Shown piece after piece: positions 16,415 to 19,212 of a DNA stretch of 19,212 nucleotides; the stretch's first letter is position 1, and every line of letters begins with the position of its first letter. The stretch lies in contig NW_004457453.1 of the NCBI RefSeq assembly GCF_000313135.1, positions 1-19,212 of the forward strand. The letters run 5' to 3'. This DNA is from Acanthamoeba castellanii str. Neff. Taxonomy: Eukaryota; Discosea; Longamoebia; Acanthamoebidae. Below the pieces are notes generated by a model. That model was not told the origin of the DNA and made no database searches. It saw only the letters and a program-made list of their open reading frames with translations. The translations under genes and the position numbers were made by a program.

Positions 16415-17783
16415 ATGGGCAACCAAGCACCGACAGCAACGGGAAAGGTGGAGGTTACGGGCCTGTGGGTGTACCCCGTCAAGTCGTGCCGCGGCATCGC
16501 GCTGGACGAAGCCCGCCTCAACAAGTACGGTTTCGAACACGACCGCGAGTGGATGGTCGTGACCGAGCAGGCGCGCGACAACCTGCGCTCCTTCGTCACT
16601 CTCCGCCAGATCCCTCGCATGGCCCTCGTCGTGCCTCGCTTCGAGGTATGTACCACCACTCATGTCATGCCTTCCCCAATGTTGATCATACGCATAGCTT
16701 GTGGCTGATCACTCGTGTTCATGTCTGGGTGTAGGATGAGCACCTGTGCCTCGACGCGCCGGGGATGGACACCCTTCGCATACCGTTGGCCTACTCGGCA
16801 GAGCACGACAAGGCCGATCACGAGCAGGTCCGACTGTGGAGCGCGACGGTGCCGGTCGTCGATGAGGGCGCCGAGGCCGCCCAGTGGCTGTCCACCTTCC
16901 TGAAGAAGCCGCTCAGGTAGCCGCTCACAGTCTCTCTATCGATGGACGCAGATCACTGACCCTGAGGTGCGCCGCAGGTTGGTGCGAATGACGAAGGACT
17001 TCTCCCGACGAGTTGATCCCGACTGGTCAGTGCCGGGCGTGGAGAGCATCACCTCCCTGACCGACTGTCAGCCCTTTCTCGTAGTCTCGCAGGAGTCCCT
17101 TGACGGTAAAGCGCCATCACACCTTCCCCACTGCGCGACTGAGCTGTTGGCCACTAACATATATGACGCCAATGCAGATCTTGTGGCGAGGGTCGAACAG
17201 ATAGCCAGCGAGAACGGCGAAGAGGCTGTACACATCACCATGGACCGCTTCCGCCCCAACATGTACGTCTCTGGCCGCCGGCGGTAAGCGGACGTGCAAT
17301 GGAATGAGCACAGACCTCATTTTTCCTCGGCCAGTGTGGTCCGCGGAGCAGGGAAGCCGTTCGCTGAGGACTTTTGGCGAAAGCTCAAGATTGGAGGGTC
17401 CGTGCTGCACCAACGCACACGCACACGCGTGTAGACTACCACACTTGCTCACTTTCTGGGCATGCCTACAGGGTGGAGTTCCATGTGGCCCAGCCCTGCG
17501 ACCGCTGCATGCTCCCACGCGTGGACCCGGTCTTGGGCGAGCTCGGCAAGCACGAGCCCACGCGCTCGCTGACCACCTTCCGCACGCGAAACGGGAAGCA
17601 GTACTTTGGCCAGTACCTCCTGCACACCAGCTACACCGGTACGAGCACTCATGCTCCTCATACTCCTCTGTGATGGGCTGAGCACTAGAGCTCACAACAT
17701 TGCGGCGCCTAGGGAGCATCAAGACTGGACAGGAGGTGGAAGTCGTGGAACAAGCGGATGAGTCGAACCTTGACACCTTGTGA
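16415..17783 (+). CDS. MOSC-domain protein, mARC-like molybdenum enzyme
   Basis: mARC proteins use molybdenum cofactor to reduce N-hydroxylated compounds. Proposed exons: 16415-16645, 16735-16916, 16978-17105, 17178-17262, 17335-17397, 17472-17638, 17713-17783 (308 aa). The N-terminal MOSC_N barrel begins almost at once: VTGLWVYPVKSCRGI, then FEHDREWMVV. The MOSC domain shows RLVRM, LTDCQPFLVVS, then FRPNIVVRGAGKPFAEDFW spanning two exon junctions, then QPCDRCMLPRVDP. Cys242 corresponds to the cysteine that holds molybdenum in mARC, and EPTRSLTTFR follows in the family pattern. Unlike human mARC there is no N-terminal membrane helix or presequence, so it may be soluble. MGNQAP at the start resembles a myristoylation site only weakly because Pro is at position 6. 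The alternative is a general MOSC sulfur carrier. Confidence 0.9.
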
Positions 17784-17785
17784 TT

Positions 17786-17806
17786 GTTTTTGTGTTTAAC
17801 AAAAAC
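17786..17806 (+). repeat. Perfect 8-bp inverted repeat just after the MOSC stop
   Basis: GTTTTTGT and ACAAAAAC flank the loop GTTTA, starting three bases after the TGA. The stem is AT-rich and weak as RNA. It lies in the 94-base gap before MCM8, so it could mark the 3' end of one gene or the promoter of the next. Confidence 0.6.
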
Positions 17807-17877
17807 AAATTATTTCCAGGAAATGATGAAAACATTTTCCTTTATTCCGCATCTAATCTGCAAAGTAAACACAAGAG

Positions 17878-19212
17878 ATGAAGCAGAGCCAAGGTGCCGG
17901 CGCATCGGGCTACCTAGGCTGGAGCCTTTACTTCCCGTTTGAGGAGTTCTCGCCTGAGGATATGGCGAGCCGTGCCACCCTCATTGATGGCTTACCTGTC
18001 GCCCATTACCACACCTGCCCAAAAGGTGCGCTCCAAGGCGCCAGTGATTAATATTGACTTAATGATGATTTGAGTGCAATGGTAGGAAGCGATTCGACGG
18101 ATGAGGGGCCTCACGCTCGACTACAGCCTATTGGTGAAGGAGTTGGATGAAAAGACTAAGAGCATCTTCATGCCCGCTCTGCTGGGCGAACCTGAGCTCT
18201 GCATTGGCTCGGTTGGCGTTGCCGTCTTTGAGGTGCGCCAACCCTGCGCGACGCGCTGCTCCGCTGGTGTGTGCACACAACATGGGCTGAAGTCGTGACC
18301 TGGGGTGTGCAATAGGTCGTCTACCACGGCGTAAGCGAGGAGAAAGTTAGCAAGCACAAGCTCAACATCCGCTTTGCACACTACGACAAAGTAACGGCCA
18401 TCAAGAAGATCAAGTCCAACTACATCGGTACGGGCGAGCACGTGGCGCTCACACTCGACCAGCACACGCTTACGGCCCACCATCTGTGGTGTGTGTGTGT
18501 GTGTGCGTGCGTGCGTCACGCGCAGGCAAGTTCACTTGCGTGCGAGGCACGATCGTGCGGGTAGGCAATATCAAGCCCATCGTGAGGCAAATGGACTTCC
18601 ACTGTGGTCGCTGCGGCAGCACCATGATGCGCATCTTCGAGGACGGCAAGTTCAGTGCGCCGGAGAAGTGTGCCACCACGCACTGTCGTGGCCGCGCATT
18701 CGATCCCGTCCGTGGCTCGGCAGTGACGGTCGACTGGCAAAAGATCAGGTACTCTTCGCCATCTTATCACTCCAGCGGCCAGTTTCAACTGACCGCTCAA
18801 CACTCACAGAGTGCAAGAGCTGATGGCGACGGGAAACGACGCAGGCCGAGTGCCGCGGACAATCGAGTGCGAGCTCACAGACGACATGGTCGATGCAGGC
18901 GTGCCGGGAGACGTGGTCACGGTGGCCGGTATCGTCAAGGTCATGAATCCCGACCTCGAAAAGCCTGGTACGTGCTTCCGCGCAGTGTGTGAGTAGCAGA
19001 AAGGCCGTTGAGCTGCGACCCTGACACACTTGCGCGATCTCAATGTCAAAAAAAAAAGGTCGAGGAGCAAAGCAACAGAAAGAGAAGGCGATGTTCGTGA
19101 TCTATCTCGATGCCAACGTGGTGGAGAACTGCAAGCAGATGGACAAGCTCGAAGCGGTCGACTTTTCCCTGGTCGACCTGCAAATGATCACCGACATCGC
19201 CTCGCAGGAGAA
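17878..19212 (+). CDS. MCM8: MCM8 DNA helicase, N-terminal part (3' truncated)
   Basis: MCM8 works with MCM9 as a helicase in homologous recombination and crosslink repair. Proposed exons: 17878-18025, 18090-18232, 18316-18427, 18526-18748, 18810-18967, 19059->19212. The start gives GYLGWSLYFP, which matches the opening of animal MCM8 after its disordered leader. The OB/zinc region has YIGKFTCVRGTIVRVGNIKP, a zinc finger with C161, C164, C183 and C188, and DWQKIRVQELM. The block GRVPRTIECELTDDMVDAG then VPGDVVTVAGIVKV is diagnostic for MCM8 over MCM2-7. The AAA+ ATPase domain is beyond the window. The exon 1-2 junction is chosen for phase (AAAG|GTGCGC to GGAAG|CG) and is less certain. The last intron has an odd A-run acceptor. 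Confidence 0.92.

Noticed and set aside
11236..17877. Operon-like cluster of head-to-tail genes
   Set aside because: The genes have separate promoters where visible, unrelated functions and many introns. Compact protist gene spacing explains the layout.

Overview
The window looks like a nuclear genome segment of a free-living amoeba, most likely Acanthamoeba or a close discosean amoebozoan. The reasons are high GC, very compact gene spacing, many short spliceosomal introns and eukaryote-only protein families. I assembled seven complete or nearly complete protein genes plus one truncated one by following reading phase across splice sites; organism and exon models are inference from sequence alone.

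Layout. (1) 1-1772, plus: 3' part of a GT17 glycosyltransferase (MGAT3-like, bisecting-GlcNAc transferase family), 7 exons, with repeat-rich introns. (2) 1970-7303, minus, convergent with gene 1: a 14-exon Ras guanine-nucleotide exchange factor of about 1419 aa with a long Ser/Asp/Glu-rich N-terminus, RasGEF_N, a DEP domain and a CDC25/RasGEF catalytic domain. (3) 7924-11235, plus, divergent from gene 2: a 13-exon Ariadne-type RBR E3 ubiquitin ligase of about 772 aa, with three C-terminal UIM-like helices and an altered residue beside the catalytic cysteine. (4) 11680-14147, plus: a secreted GH5 glycosidase of the endoglycoceramidase type. (5) 14280-14684, plus: mitochondrial ribosomal protein mL52. 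(6) 14807-16091, plus: a DNAJC9-type J-domain protein. (7) 16415-17783, plus: a MOSC/mARC-type molybdenum protein. (8) 17878 to the window end, plus: N-terminal part of the MCM8 DNA helicase.

Genes 3-8 run head to tail with gaps of 94-444 bp. They do not form one pathway: signalling, ubiquitination, glycolipid breakdown, mitochondrial translation, histone/HSP70 chaperoning, molybdenum redox chemistry and DNA repair sit side by side, as expected of a compact protist genome and not of an operon. The bidirectional promoter between genes 2 and 3 carries two identical TATATAAA boxes facing outward. In my models 33 of 52 coding introns begin GTAC.

I see no RNA gene, mobile element, CRISPR array or viral gene. 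The best candidates for something undescribed are the Ariadne ligase with a triple UIM tail and a Leu in place of the usual His after the active cysteine, the complementary repeats in introns of the GT17 gene, and the RasGEF_N-DEP-RasGEF protein with its very long acidic N-terminus.
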